DNA of 64,000 nt from Tahibacter soli (GTDB lineage Bacteria; Pseudomonadota; Gammaproteobacteria; Xanthomonadales; Rhodanobacteraceae): positions 124,001 to 188,000 of the forward strand of contig NZ_JAOVZO020000015.1 of NCBI RefSeq assembly GCF_025717065.2. The letters are read 5' to 3'. The notes beneath the pieces were generated by a model. It saw nothing but the letters and a program-made list of their open reading frames with translations. It searched no databases and was not told the DNA's origin. Made by a program: the position numbers and the translations under genes. Below are positions 1 through 8,527 of the stretch, piece by piece (position 1 is the first letter of the stretch; the number at the start of each line of letters is the position of its first letter).

Positions 1-1
1 C

Positions 2-1426
2 CGCCGGCGCAGCACCGGCGAGACGGCGATCGTCCTCACCGACGGCTACGAGGCGATCCGCGACGGCGCGCTGACGCTCGATGCGGTCGACGCCGAACTC
101 GCCGCGCTCGGCGCCGCGGCGCCGGACGACGGTTTCGCGACGCGCTGGCGGCGCGCGTTCTGGACCGAGATGCGCCGCGCGCTGCGCTGGGGCGACGCGA
201 ACGCCGAAGGCGCGGCCGATCCGGAACTCGCGGCGCTGCAGGACCCGCTCGACGCGAAGCTCGACCGCGTGCTGTCGTCGCAGCATCTGCGCTTCGAGGA
301 AAAATACGGCCCGGTGCCGCATAGCGAACAATTGCATACGTATAACGCGGGGCGTTCGTTCCGCGACGCCGACGATCGCGCCCGGCTGCTGCGCATCGTC
401 GCCACGCCGCCGACGCGCGGGCTGTATCCGGTCGACGCCGACTACGACTATCACATCGGGCTGCGCGGGCTGCTGCCCGGCGCCGCGCTTCCGCAGCGCT
501 TCGGCAGGGTCGAGGCCGCGAAGCCCGATGCGCAAACGCAGGCGATCGCGCGCGGCTGGACGTTCCTGCTCGGCCTTGCCAGCCTGTCGGAGCGCAACGA
601 CGGACTGATGGAACTCGAACCGCGCGCGGAACTCGAGCGCGAACTCCTCGAGGCCATGCTGCGATTTCCGCGTGCGCCGCAGCGGCGCGTCGGCGTCGCG
701 CTGCCGGCGCTCGCGCAGCGCTGGCTCGTGCGGGTCGTCGCGCTCGCGCTGGCGGAGGAGCACGCAAGTCTCGCCGCGCGCCGGCCGCGCGTCGACGACA
801 TCGTCGCGCTCTGCGCACGCGCGCAGCGCTTCGACGTCGCGACCGCGCCGAAGGAGCTCGCCGGCGTCGTCGACGCCGTGCGCGCGTACGCGGCGGCGCG
901 ATGGCCGCGCGGACGCATCGATGCCGAACTCGCGCTTTGGCGTGCGGGCCGGCGCGGGCCTGCGCGTCTGCAGCGGCTGACGGCGTTCGCATGGACCGCG
1001 TCGGCTCGCCGCTCAAGTGCGATCGCGACGGCGATCGTCGACGGCTTCGGCGGACGACCCTCGACGGCCGCGCGGCGGTTGTCGCTGCTCGACGCGTTCG
1101 TGCGCGCCGCGCCGCGACTCGCCGACGGCGTGCGGCTCCGGCTGGCGGCCATCGCGCGCGATGCGGCCGCGGTACTCGACGCGGCGGACGCCTGGCCGCC
1201 GGCGCTGCGGCGCGACCGGCCGGGCCTGTCGTTGCGGCTCGGTCTGCCGCTGCCGCGCGGCGCGCTCGCCGACGCGCTGGCGGAGCAGGCCGACGACGGC
1301 AGCTGGAACGCCGATCCGCCGCTCGCCGAACTGCCGGACTGGCAGGATCGCTACGTCCTGGCTATCGTGCAGGCCGGCGCAGCCGCGCTCGACATCCTGC
1401 AAGCCGTGGAGAACCGCGATGACTGA
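2..1426 (+). CDS. Hypothetical protein, 5' end outside the window
   Basis: The reading frame is open from the first complete codon (position 2) to TGA at 1424-1426, giving at least 474 residues; the true start lies upstream. An internal ATG at 170 is unlikely to be the start because the frame upstream has the same Arg/Ala-rich composition without a stop. I do not recognise a family. The protein looks soluble and mostly helical, with long Ala/Leu/Arg helices in the second half and no obvious signal peptide or membrane segment in the visible part. Its stop overlaps the start of the GNAT gene (1419-1421) by 8 bp, which suggests translational coupling and one transcript. Confidence 0.6.
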   Translation, partial: RRRSTGETAIVLTDGYEAIRDGALTLDAVDAELAALGAAAPDDGFATRWRRAFWTEMRRALRWGDANAEGAADPELAALQDPLDAKLDRVLSSQHLRFEEKYGPVPHSEQLHTYNAGRSFRDADDRARLLRIVATPPTRGLYPVDADYDYHIGLRGLLPGAALPQRFGRVEAAKPDAQTQAIARGWTFLLGLASLSERNDGLMELEPRAELERELLEAMLRFPRAPQRRVGVALPALAQRWLVRVVALALAEEHASLAARRPRVDDIVALCARAQRFDVATAPKELAGVVDAVRAYAAARWPRGRIDAELALWRAGRRGPARLQRLTAFAWTASARRSSAIATAIVDGFGGRPSTAARRLSLLDAFVRAAPRLADGVRLRLAAIARDAAAVLDAADAWPPALRRDRPGLSLRLGLPLPRGALADALAEQADDGSWNADPPLAELPDWQDRYVLAIVQAGAAALDILQAVENRDD

Positions 1427-1709
1427 TCACACCGGGCAATATCCGATCCGCCACGAACCCGACGCGCGCCGTTTCGTCGTCGTCGTCGACGGGCACGAGT
1501 GCGAACTCGTCTATCGCCTCGCCGGCGGCGTGATGAAGATCGTGCACACGGGCGTGCCGTCGGCCGTCGGCGGACGCGGCATCGCGGGCGAGCTCGTGCG
1601 CGCCGCGTACGACGCCGCGCGCGCGCAGGGCTGGAAGGTGATTCCGGCGTGCAGCTATGCCGCGGTGTGGGTCGAGCGGCATCCGGAATACGCCGATCTG
1701 GCGGGTTGA
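1419..1709 (+). CDS. Small GNAT-like N-acetyltransferase (COG2388 type)
   Basis: A 96-residue protein starting at the ATG that overlaps the upstream stop. It has the compact single-domain layout of YidJ/COG2388 proteins: a strand-rich N-terminal half (IRHEPDARRFVVVVDGHE), a short strand with VMKIVHTGVP, a acetyl-CoA pyrophosphate-loop-like GGRGIAGELV, a helix, then VIPACSYAAVWVERHPEY. The Cys/Ser/Tyr and final HPEY segment are typical of this family. The family presumably uses acetyl-CoA, but the acceptor is unknown. It lies in a same-strand run with the genes on both sides (20 bp before the next start). Family call good, substrate unknown. Confidence 0.8.
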   Translation: MTDHTGQYPIRHEPDARRFVVVVDGHECELVYRLAGGVMKIVHTGVPSAVGGRGIAGELVRAAYDAARAQGWKVIPACSYAAVWVERHPEYADLAG

Positions 1710-1729
1710 ACGAAACCCGGAGGTGCGAG

Positions 1730-2329
1730 ATGGGTACCCGCAATCCGAAAGTCGACGCGTACATCGCCAAGTCGGCCGAGTTCGCGCGGCCGATCCTCGA
1801 GCACCTGCGCGAGATCGTGCACGCGGCTTGTCCGGAAGTGGAAGAAGAGATAAAGTGGAGTTCGCCGCATTTCATGTATCGCGGCATGCTGTGCGGCATG
1901 GCCGCGTTCAAGCAGCACTGCGCGTTCGGCTTCTGGAAGGCCGCGCTCGTGGTGCCCGACGACAGGAACGACGAGGCGATGGGCAATTTCGGCTGCATCG
2001 CGACGGTCAAGGACCTGCCGCCGCGCCGCACGATCGAGGGCTACATCAAGAAGGCGATGAAGCTCAACGAAGACGACGTGAAGCCGGTGCGGCCGAAAAG
2101 CGGCGCGCCGAAGCCGCCGGTGGAACTGCCGGACGATCTGGCCGTCGCGCTGAAAAAGAACAAGAAGGCCGGGGCGACGTACGAGGCCTTCAGCCCCAGC
2201 GCGCGTCGCGAGTACGTCGAGTGGATCACCGAGGCCAAGCGCGAGGAAACGCGCGCCAAGCGCGTGGCGCAGGCCGTCGAGTGGATGGCCGAGGGCAAGC
2301 AGCGCAACTGGAAGTATCAGAACTGCTGA
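1730..2329 (+). CDS. DUF1801 / YdeI-OmpD-associated family protein
   Basis: 199 residues. I place the start at ATG 1730, preceded by a GGAGGTGCGAG ribosome-binding site. Residues about 15-110 match the DUF1801 fold (ILEHLREIVHAACPEVEEEI, then a conserved W/F-rich segment including HCAFGFWKAAL). Residues about 135-195 form the OmdA/YdeI helical tail: ELPDDLAVALKKNKKA, FSPSARREYVEWI and a basic RAKRVAQAVEWMAEG. Proteins of this two-part type are widespread and often annotated bacteriocin-protection or YdeI-like, with no settled biochemistry. The gene ends 13 bp inside the convergent gene on the minus strand. Confidence 0.8.
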   Translation: MGTRNPKVDAYIAKSAEFARPILEHLREIVHAACPEVEEEIKWSSPHFMYRGMLCGMAAFKQHCAFGFWKAALVVPDDRNDEAMGNFGCIATVKDLPPRRTIEGYIKKAMKLNEDDVKPVRPKSGAPKPPVELPDDLAVALKKNKKAGATYEAFSPSARREYVEWITEAKREETRAKRVAQAVEWMAEGKQRNWKYQNC

Positions 2330-3213
2330 CGCGGCGCGCGGCATGAAAAATCGTCGAAGGCGGCCGGCGCCGCCGTGTCGCGCGCCATCACGCGCCAATG
2401 GCCGCCGTCGCGCGCCAGGCGCAGCGGCAGCAGCTGCGGCTTGCCGTCGGCATCGGTGCGCCTGAGCACGATGTCGAAGCCGTTCGCGTCGTGCCAGCCC
2501 TTCGCGTCGGCGACGACGCGCGAACCCGCGACGCGCGCGCGGCACGCGAGCGCAAGGCTCGGACCTTGCGCGTCGAGGTCGGCGATCGCGACGGCCGCGG
2601 GCGCATTGAGGCTGTTGAGCACCGCGATGCGGCCGCCGCCGGGCGACAGCGCGGCGACGTCGCCGCCGTTGTGCACGAACGCGACCTTGCCGTTGTCGGC
2701 GCCGATCAGGAACGCGCCCGGCGAGTCATGCGCGAAGTCGATCGCGACGTGCAGCAGTCCGGTGTTCGCGATGCGACCGAGAAAGCGATGGCGCGCGCCG
2801 TCGCCGTCGGCGCTGCGCGTGGCCTTGATCGCGTAGTCGACGAAGCGCAGCGGCGTGCCGTTCGGCGGCGCGATGCGCAGCGTGCCGCCGTCGCGCGTGA
2901 CGAGTCCGTGCTCGGCGTCGATCAGGCGCGCTTCGGCTTGCGCGGCGCAGCGCGCGTCGTCGGCGCAATGCAGTGCGTCGCTCGCGAACGGCAGCGACGG
3001 ATCGCCTTCGGCAAGCGCCGGAGCGGCGAGGATCGCGGCCTCCGCGTCGGGTGCGAGCGCGACGATCGGAACGTCCGCGGTGTCGAGTTCGCGCACGCGC
3101 GACGACAGATCGACGACGCGCGGACTGTCGAAGCGCAGGCCGTCGTCCGGCGGCGCGGCGACGGACGATGCGGCGAAGGCAAGCGCGAAGAAGGCGTGGC
3201 GGGCTGGTTTCAT
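2317..3213 (-). CDS. Secreted hypothetical protein
   Basis: 298 residues from ATG 3213. I prefer this to the upstream in-frame Met because it puts a standard signal peptide at the N terminus (MKPARHAFFALAFAASSVAA, cleavage after VAA). The mature part is strand-rich and Asp/Ala-rich, with four Cys (CADDARC, one in LALACRA, one in FDDFSC) that could form disulphides in the periplasm. No family recognised. It is convergent with the YdeI-like gene (13-bp overlap) and divergent from the first CHAT gene, with about 148 bp between the two starts, so both promoters sit in that gap. Confidence 0.65.
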   Translation of the reverse strand: MKPARHAFFALAFAASSVAAPPDDGLRFDSPRVVDLSSRVRELDTADVPIVALAPDAEAAILAAPALAEGDPSLPFASDALHCADDARCAAQAEARLIDAEHGLVTRDGGTLRIAPPNGTPLRFVDYAIKATRSADGDGARHRFLGRIANTGLLHVAIDFAHDSPGAFLIGADNGKVAFVHNGGDVAALSPGGGRIAVLNSLNAPAAVAIADLDAQGPSLALACRARVAGSRVVADAKGWHDANGFDIVLRRTDADGKPQLLPLRLARDGGHWRVMARDTAAPAAFDDFSCRAPRQQF

Positions 3214-3301
3214 CGGCGTTCCGCGCAGGTCGTATCGATGTCGCAACGTGTTCGCGTGCACGAAGCGAACACGCGGCGACGCTATAGGGACGACGGCGAC
3301 T

Positions 3302-3317
3302 TTGTGCCAAAGTAGGC
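3302..3317 (+). promoter_or_regulatory. 16-bp motif shared by the two CHAT genes, copy 1
   Basis: TTGTGCCAAAGTAGGC occurs here 45 bp before the CHAT-1 ATG and again at 8463-8478, 50 bp before the CHAT-2 ATG. The flanks of the two copies differ, so the core looks selectively kept. TTGTGC resembles a -35 element but I see no convincing -10 at normal spacing, so it could instead be an operator. Function is inferred from position only. Confidence 0.45.
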
Positions 3318-3361
3318 GCCGTCGCAATGTGTTCCAGCCGGCCCGTTACAGCGGAGGCGCC

Positions 3362-6300
3362 ATGGAATCGAACGGGGGAAGGTGTCCGTGCCTCGCGCGG
3401 TTGGTCATGCGCGGGTTGATGGCAGTCGCGATCCTCTTGCCGTTCGTGTCGTATTGCGCCGCACCCGATGGCGCGCCGCCGAGGCTCGTCGACGGCACGC
3501 GCATCGAACGCAGCATGCCCGGCGATGCGCAGGACCGTCTGATCGTCGACGCGTCGCGCGGCGCGCTGGTGGTGATCGTCGAGCAGATCGGCGCGGACCT
3601 CGTCCTGCGTTGCGACAACGAAGCGCATGCGCGCAACTCGGCGACCGGCCGCTGGGGACCCGAAGTCGTCGTCGTTGAAAAGGCGTGCGACCTGTCGGTG
3701 CGCGCGCGCAGCGTCGGCATGCCGAGGATCGTCTATCGCGTCCGTGCGTTCGGGTTCGACAGCGCCGAAGGACGGCGCTTGCCGCCGCGTATCTGGAGAT
3801 TGTGGTCGCAGGGACACTACGACAGCGGAACCGAAGACACCAAGGGCCATACGGCCGCGTTGGAAAAACTGCGTCAGGTCGAACGCGCGGTTGCGGCGCG
3901 CGGAAGCAGCGACGATCGGCGCTATCTGCAATACGGCAACGCGCACATGCTGCGTCGCATGGGCAGGTATGCCGAAGCCATCGCGGCATACGATGCGCTG
4001 ACGAAAGGGTTGGACGCGAAGCGGCATTCGGTCTGGTTCGCGCGCGCGAGCAACGGCAAGGGATTGGCGCTGCGCGAACTCGACCGGTTCGAAGACGCCG
4101 ATCGCGCGTTTGCCGACGCGGTGCGTTACGGGGCGGACCGCAAGGACGCGTACGAATGGGTTTCGGCGCGGAACAACCGCTGTCTGATACTGCACCACTA
4201 CGGCCGGCTGGCCGAGGCGCGTGACTGCTACATCGCCGTGATTCCGCTCTACCGCGAGGCCGCGCCGAACCAGGTCGCCGTACCGATGCTCAACCTCGCG
4301 GCCGCCGCCGACACGCTCGGCGAGCCGGCGCTCGCGCTGAAGAACTATCGTGCAGCGCTCGAGTTGCGGCGTGCCGGCACGGATCGCAGCAGTCTCGCCA
4401 TCGTGCTGCTCAACCTCGCGAACCATGAAGCACAGACAGGCGCGTGGCCCGACGCGCTCAAGCACAGCCTGGAAGCGCAGCGCATCTTCGAAGCGCTCGG
4501 CGATCGACCGCGGACGACCAACGCGTTGCGGCTGCGCGGCTGGATCTATCGCGAGTTGGGTGAGGCGAGCCGTGGGCGCGAATACTACGAAGCCGCCTTG
4601 CGCGTCGCACAGGAGAGCAACGACCGCAACGCGATCGCGATGGCGAAGTCGGGGGTCGCGCGCAGCGATCCCGACGATGGCGCGGCCGCGGCGGCGCATC
4701 GCGAGGCGATCGCCTATTTCGTTGAAACACGGCAGTCCGGGTTTGCGAGCCAGGAATGGCTGATGCTCGCCGAGCGGCTAGATGCGATGAATGCAGGCAC
4801 TGCACGCGACGAGGCGTTGGCGGCCTGCGAAGCTTTGCTGCAAGCCAATGGCAATCGCCCGTACCGCGCGCATGCCGCGATGTTGCGTGGCCGCGTCGCG
4901 CTGCGCGAAGGCCGGCTCGACGAGGCGCAGGCGCGTGCTGAAGCGGCGATTGCGCTGCGCCGGCAGACGCGTGAGCCGGACGGTCTTGCCGATGCGCGTC
5001 TGCTCAAAGCACGCGTCGAGCGCCGACGCGGACGCGCCGATGCGGCCTTCGCCGAGATCGTGCGCGGGCTCGACGAACTACAGCGCGCCGAGCGCTTGCC
5101 GGGCAGCCCGATTCTCGCCGCCAATCTCTACGACCGCCGGATCGATCTGCTCGACGAGGCGACCGACATGCTGCTCGGCAGTGATGCGGCCAGCGAAGCC
5201 GATGTGGAGAGGGCGTGGACGCTGAAGTGGAAGTACTCGCGCATACCCGAAGCGGTGTCGCCCGCGCCGGCTGCAGCGGACGAGCGCGAGCTGGTCGACG
5301 AACTGCGCGCGAAAGTGATGCTGTTGTCCGGTTCGCGGGCGCCAGGATTCGTGAGTTCGTCCAAGCCATATACGTCCGAACAACTCGCCGAGATCGCAAC
5401 ACGCGTCGACGCCATCGAGTCGCAGCTCGACGCGCGGCGTGCTGTCGCCGCCGTCGGCGTTGTCGCGCCGCCGCTCGGTCTCGCTGCCGTTCGCGCGGCG
5501 CTTCGGCCCGGCGAGGCGTTCATCGCGATCAACCTCGGCGCGCGCACGAGCGGCGCCTGGGTCGTTACGACCGACGCCGTGCGCTGGGTTTCGCTGCCGA
5601 CCCGCGCCGACGTGATTCGCGCGACGCGGAACGTGGTCGAACGCCAGGGCAAGGCGGAGTTCGATGTCCTGTCGCGACAGTTGTCGCCGCTTGCCGTCGC
5701 GACGGCATCGGCGCGACGCCTGCTGATCCTGCCTGATGGCCCCTCGAACCTCGTTCCGTTTGCCGGCTTGGCCGACCGTGACGGCAAGTACTGGGTCGAG
5801 CGCGGCGCGATCGTGTTGCTCGCCGCGCCGCCGGCGTCGACAGCGCCGTTGCGACCGAGCGCGCTCGCGCCGAAGTTTCCGGTGGTCGTCTGGGGCGGCG
5901 GCGCGTCCGGGGAACCGGCGCTCGTGCAGAGCAGTGTGCGGGTGTATCGCTCCGGCGCCGACATGGCCGAGCTGCCGGCGGTCGCCGTCGAAATCGGCCT
6001 CGTCACACGCGTGCTCGGCGAACGGCGCGTGAGGCTCGGCGACCCGCGCGCGATTGCTGCGCCCGAGACGGACCGATGGATGTTGCACGTCGCCGGGCAC
6101 GGTCTGGCGAGTAGCGAGCATCCATACGCAGCGGCGCTTGCGCTGCCAAGCGAAGACGGATTCACGTTCATGAGCGCGCCGTCGCTCGCGCTCGGCGCCC
6201 GGCCGCCGAGCGTCGTGTTCGTCAACGTGTGCGAGGGCTTCTCGGGACGCCTGTTCGAATCGCAGCCGCCGTCGTCGTTCGCGCGCCGGTTTCTCGAAGC

Positions 6301-6508
6301 CGGTGCGAACGTCGTCGTCGCGGCGTCGTGGCCGATCGAAGACAGTCGCGCGGCACGCTTCGCCGCGCTCCTCTACACCGAACTCGAACGCGATCCGTCC
6401 GACGTCGCCGACGCGCTCGCGCGTGCGCAACGCACCGCGCTGCGGCACGGTGGTCTGCGCGAGCTGCGCAACTGGAGCGGGTATTCGGTGATTCGTTCGG
6501 ACGGGTGA
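3362..6508 (+). CDS. Exported TPR-CHAT caspase-like protein, paralogue 1
   Basis: 1048 residues from ATG 3362 (GGAGG-type site at 3352-3356). Order: an N-terminal hydrophobic signal (LMAVAILLPFVSYCAA); a beta domain of the PPC-like type at about 40-140; a long TPR region (about 160-700) with repeats such as RYAEAIAAYDAL and ALAALKNYR-like helices; a C-terminal CHAT domain (about 780-1040). The CHAT catalytic dyad is visible: H913 in HVAGHG and C957 in VFVNVCEG, followed by ASWPIED. CHAT domains are caspase-like cysteine proteases, usually cytoplasmic and controlled through their TPRs, so the export signal is notable. It is a paralogue of the gene at 8528-11650 with the same architecture. Substrate unknown; the two genes in between are candidate partners. 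Confidence 0.9.
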   Translation: MESNGGRCPCLARLVMRGLMAVAILLPFVSYCAAPDGAPPRLVDGTRIERSMPGDAQDRLIVDASRGALVVIVEQIGADLVLRCDNEAHARNSATGRWGPEVVVVEKACDLSVRARSVGMPRIVYRVRAFGFDSAEGRRLPPRIWRLWSQGHYDSGTEDTKGHTAALEKLRQVERAVAARGSSDDRRYLQYGNAHMLRRMGRYAEAIAAYDALTKGLDAKRHSVWFARASNGKGLALRELDRFEDADRAFADAVRYGADRKDAYEWVSARNNRCLILHHYGRLAEARDCYIAVIPLYREAAPNQVAVPMLNLAAAADTLGEPALALKNYRAALELRRAGTDRSSLAIVLLNLANHEAQTGAWPDALKHSLEAQRIFEALGDRPRTTNALRLRGWIYRELGEASRGREYYEAALRVAQESNDRNAIAMAKSGVARSDPDDGAAAAAHREAIAYFVETRQSGFASQEWLMLAERLDAMNAGTARDEALAACEALLQANGNRPYRAHAAMLRGRVALREGRLDEAQARAEAAIALRRQTREPDGLADARLLKARVERRRGRADAAFAEIVRGLDELQRAERLPGSPILAANLYDRRIDLLDEATDMLLGSDAASEADVERAWTLKWKYSRIPEAVSPAPAAADERELVDELRAKVMLLSGSRAPGFVSSSKPYTSEQLAEIATRVDAIESQLDARRAVAAVGVVAPPLGLAAVRAALRPGEAFIAINLGARTSGAWVVTTDAVRWVSLPTRADVIRATRNVVERQGKAEFDVLSRQLSPLAVATASARRLLILPDGPSNLVPFAGLADRDGKYWVERGAIVLLAAPPASTAPLRPSALAPKFPVVVWGGGASGEPALVQSSVRVYRSGADMAELPAVAVEIGLVTRVLGERRVRLGDPRAIAAPETDRWMLHVAGHGLASSEHPYAAALALPSEDGFTFMSAPSLALGARPPSVVFVNVCEGFSGRLFESQPPSSFARRFLEAGANVVVAASWPIEDSRAARFAALLYTELERDPSDVADALARAQRTALRHGGLRELRNWSGYSVIRSDG

Positions 6509-6580
6509 GAGATTCGGTCTTCTCAATGCAATGGATCATCGCAGCGCAGTGCTGCGAACATTTGATGAGGAGATACGACG

Positions 6581-6940
6581 ATGGCGAATATTCTGGGCGA
6601 GTGGCCGGTCAAGACGCACGTGCCGGTGCCGGGGCTTTTTATGTATCCGCTGATCCAGGCCGGCCACAAGGTCGTTATCAAGGACGAGCATGGCCAGCTA
6701 TATTTCGAAGCGTACTCGAGCGTAAACCCCACGACGCCCTATTTTCGAATCAAGGTCGAGTACAGCGGTTCCACCGGGGCAGTCCAAGGGAAAGAACGGT
6801 ACATGCCCACCGGCGTCGAGTATTCGGTGACGGCGTACATCAAGGAATTCGGCGACTACGCGTACATCCTTGGGTACGCGCAAACCCACACGACCGCGGA
6901 AGACAGTGGCGGGCAGTGGGACGGCAATCGCCCGAAGTAA
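6581..6940 (+). CDS. Small orphan protein between the CHAT genes
   Basis: 119 residues from ATG 6581, with a good GAGGAG ribosome site 9-14 bp upstream. No signal peptide or membrane segment. The predicted structure is mostly beta with many aromatic residues (VVIKDEHGQLYFEAYSS, YFRIKVEYSG, YAYILGYAQTHTT), ending in a Gly/Asp-rich polar tail. I do not recognise the family. GC content is visibly below that of the flanking genes, as in the next gene. It follows CHAT-1 by 72 bp and precedes the next gene by 39 bp, so all three could share a transcript. It could be a target, adaptor or inhibitor of the CHAT proteins, but nothing in the sequence proves this. Confidence 0.6.
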   Translation: MANILGEWPVKTHVPVPGLFMYPLIQAGHKVVIKDEHGQLYFEAYSSVNPTTPYFRIKVEYSGSTGAVQGKERYMPTGVEYSVTAYIKEFGDYAYILGYAQTHTTAEDSGGQWDGNRPK

Positions 6941-6979
6941 CCGCATCGCACATCGTACCCTCTCGCATCCCCGTTCCGG

Positions 6980-8305
6980 ATGAAGCCCGCCATGATTCAC
7001 TACCCGCCTGAAAAAAATTACTGCGTCAACATTCTCGCGATCTTCGAAAAGAATGTCGGCGATGGCGAATGGTCTTTCAATCACCTGCTCGACGCCGTGA
7101 GAAACTGGCGTGGCTTCGGATATCGCTTCGTCGTACGCGAGCACGTGCGTTTGAAAGACAAGCCGATCACCGAAGAACTCGTCGAAGACGTCGACGAAAT
7201 GTGGTTCTTCGGTACGGCGTTGTGCAACAAGCCGGAAAACAGCCTCCCACTAAGCGATGACGAAGTTGCCGTCATCAACGCACGAATGATCGTCGGCGTT
7301 GGCGTATTCGCCACGGGCGACCATGAGCAGATCGGTGCGTGCCTGTGCGAACGGATTCCACGCGTCGACAGGATGAGGGTCTGGCGAGGTGCCGATGCGC
7401 CTCGCCAGATGCCGCCGGATTCGTACAACTCGAACCTGCGTTCGCCATATCGCGATGTGATCGACTACAAGCTCACCACGATGTACGGGGACGTGGAAAC
7501 TGACGACAGCGACACTTCCGCGAAGCAGATTTGGACAACCCGCGACGACGCATCGGGCACGGCGCACGAACTGTTCCAGCTCGGCTATGTGGGAACCGAA
7601 AAACAATGGGTAAGGTTCCTGCCGGATCACATGCACGAGGGGCGGCTTCGCGACTATTCCGCAACCGACGATCCGGCGATTTTCAGTCAAACCTACCCTG
7701 GTGCGCCGCTTCCGCGCATCGTCGCGTACGCGAATCGCATGAGTTTCAGCATGGGACGCAAAGGACGGTCCCTTGAATATCCGGTGGTTTCCGTCTACGA
7801 GTCCGAGAACTGCGAGGGCAATATCGTCGTCGATTCGACGTTCCATCACTGGACCGATTCGAACGCGCTGCGCCTGCGTTTTTCGCCGACGTGGCTGCAC
7901 GTCGAGCAGTTTGCGATCAACGTCGCGAACTGGCTGCTGGGTTGGAGAGGGCGCGACAAGGTAAAAAAGGGAATTATTGAGTATATCGCAACAACGAGCG
8001 AGCAGAGGAAGAGATTGATCGAAGATGAGGCGATTGAAGAGGTCGCTGACGACATCGGTAAGGTGGCCAACTATATGAGCCGGCAATTGGGCGAGCATCG
8101 AATTGTCGTCGATGCGCTGGAGCGAATTCTGTACGGGAACGTACTAAGCGCGAAGAACAGGAAGAACGAGATGGAACTTGACACACGCATTCGCGCAGGA
8201 TGGCCACAGTTGAAGGGCGCGAACCTCAAGGATCTGCGCGAGACCGGCAAGTTGCCGAGCGTCATACTCGGACTGACCTTCGCAGGCCAGGCACTTCCGG
8301 AATAG
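6980..8305 (+). CDS. Orphan protein with GATase1/ThuA-like N-terminal region
   Basis: 441 residues from ATG 6980 (a second Met four codons on is also possible; ribosome site weak). No signal peptide. Residues about 10-130 look like a Rossmann-like class I amidotransferase/ThuA fold: VNILAIF, VDEMWFFGTA, VGVGVFATGDHEQIG. The usual nucleophile elbow Cys is not evident. The middle has a DHMHEG motif and an IVVDSTFHHW motif like those of uncharacterised ThuA-fold proteins. The last 120 residues are charged helices (EQRKRLIEDEAIEEVADDIG) that may form a coiled coil or a bundle. GC is low for this genome, suggesting acquisition. Placement between two CHAT paralogues suggests a functional link. Fold assignment is moderate, function unknown. 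Confidence 0.6.
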   Translation: MKPAMIHYPPEKNYCVNILAIFEKNVGDGEWSFNHLLDAVRNWRGFGYRFVVREHVRLKDKPITEELVEDVDEMWFFGTALCNKPENSLPLSDDEVAVINARMIVGVGVFATGDHEQIGACLCERIPRVDRMRVWRGADAPRQMPPDSYNSNLRSPYRDVIDYKLTTMYGDVETDDSDTSAKQIWTTRDDASGTAHELFQLGYVGTEKQWVRFLPDHMHEGRLRDYSATDDPAIFSQTYPGAPLPRIVAYANRMSFSMGRKGRSLEYPVVSVYESENCEGNIVVDSTFHHWTDSNALRLRFSPTWLHVEQFAINVANWLLGWRGRDKVKKGIIEYIATTSEQRKRLIEDEAIEEVADDIGKVANYMSRQLGEHRIVVDALERILYGNVLSAKNRKNEMELDTRIRAGWPQLKGANLKDLRETGKLPSVILGLTFAGQALPE

Positions 8306-8462
8306 CGGGAGCGGTGCGGCTGTTTCGGACGATCGAACGGAGCTGCCGCCGCAAGTGCGACTGTGGATTTCCCGTCGCCACTGTATCGAGCCTCTCAACG
8401 AACGACGCGAACACGTCGCGTTCGCGCAGCGCGCACTTGCGCGATCGGCCTCCAACGCGCGA

Positions 8463-8478
8463 TTGTGCCAAAGTAGGC
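8463..8478 (+). promoter_or_regulatory. 16-bp motif shared by the two CHAT genes, copy 2
   Basis: Exact second copy of TTGTGCCAAAGTAGGC, inside the 222-bp gap (8306-8527) before CHAT-2. Nothing else in the gap is recognisable. The similar distance to both CHAT start codons supports a shared promoter or operator and co-regulation. Confidence 0.45.
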
Positions 8479-8527
8479 AAAGCGCGCGAACGGCGACCAC
8501 CAGCGGGTCGCCCGAGACGGGGGTCGG

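Noticed and set aside
3302-3317. TGGCAC in the reverse complement of the shared CHAT motif, as a sigma-54 -24 element.
   Set aside because: The required GC-rich -12 element (TTGC) is missing at the correct spacing in both copies, and the element would point away from the CHAT genes.
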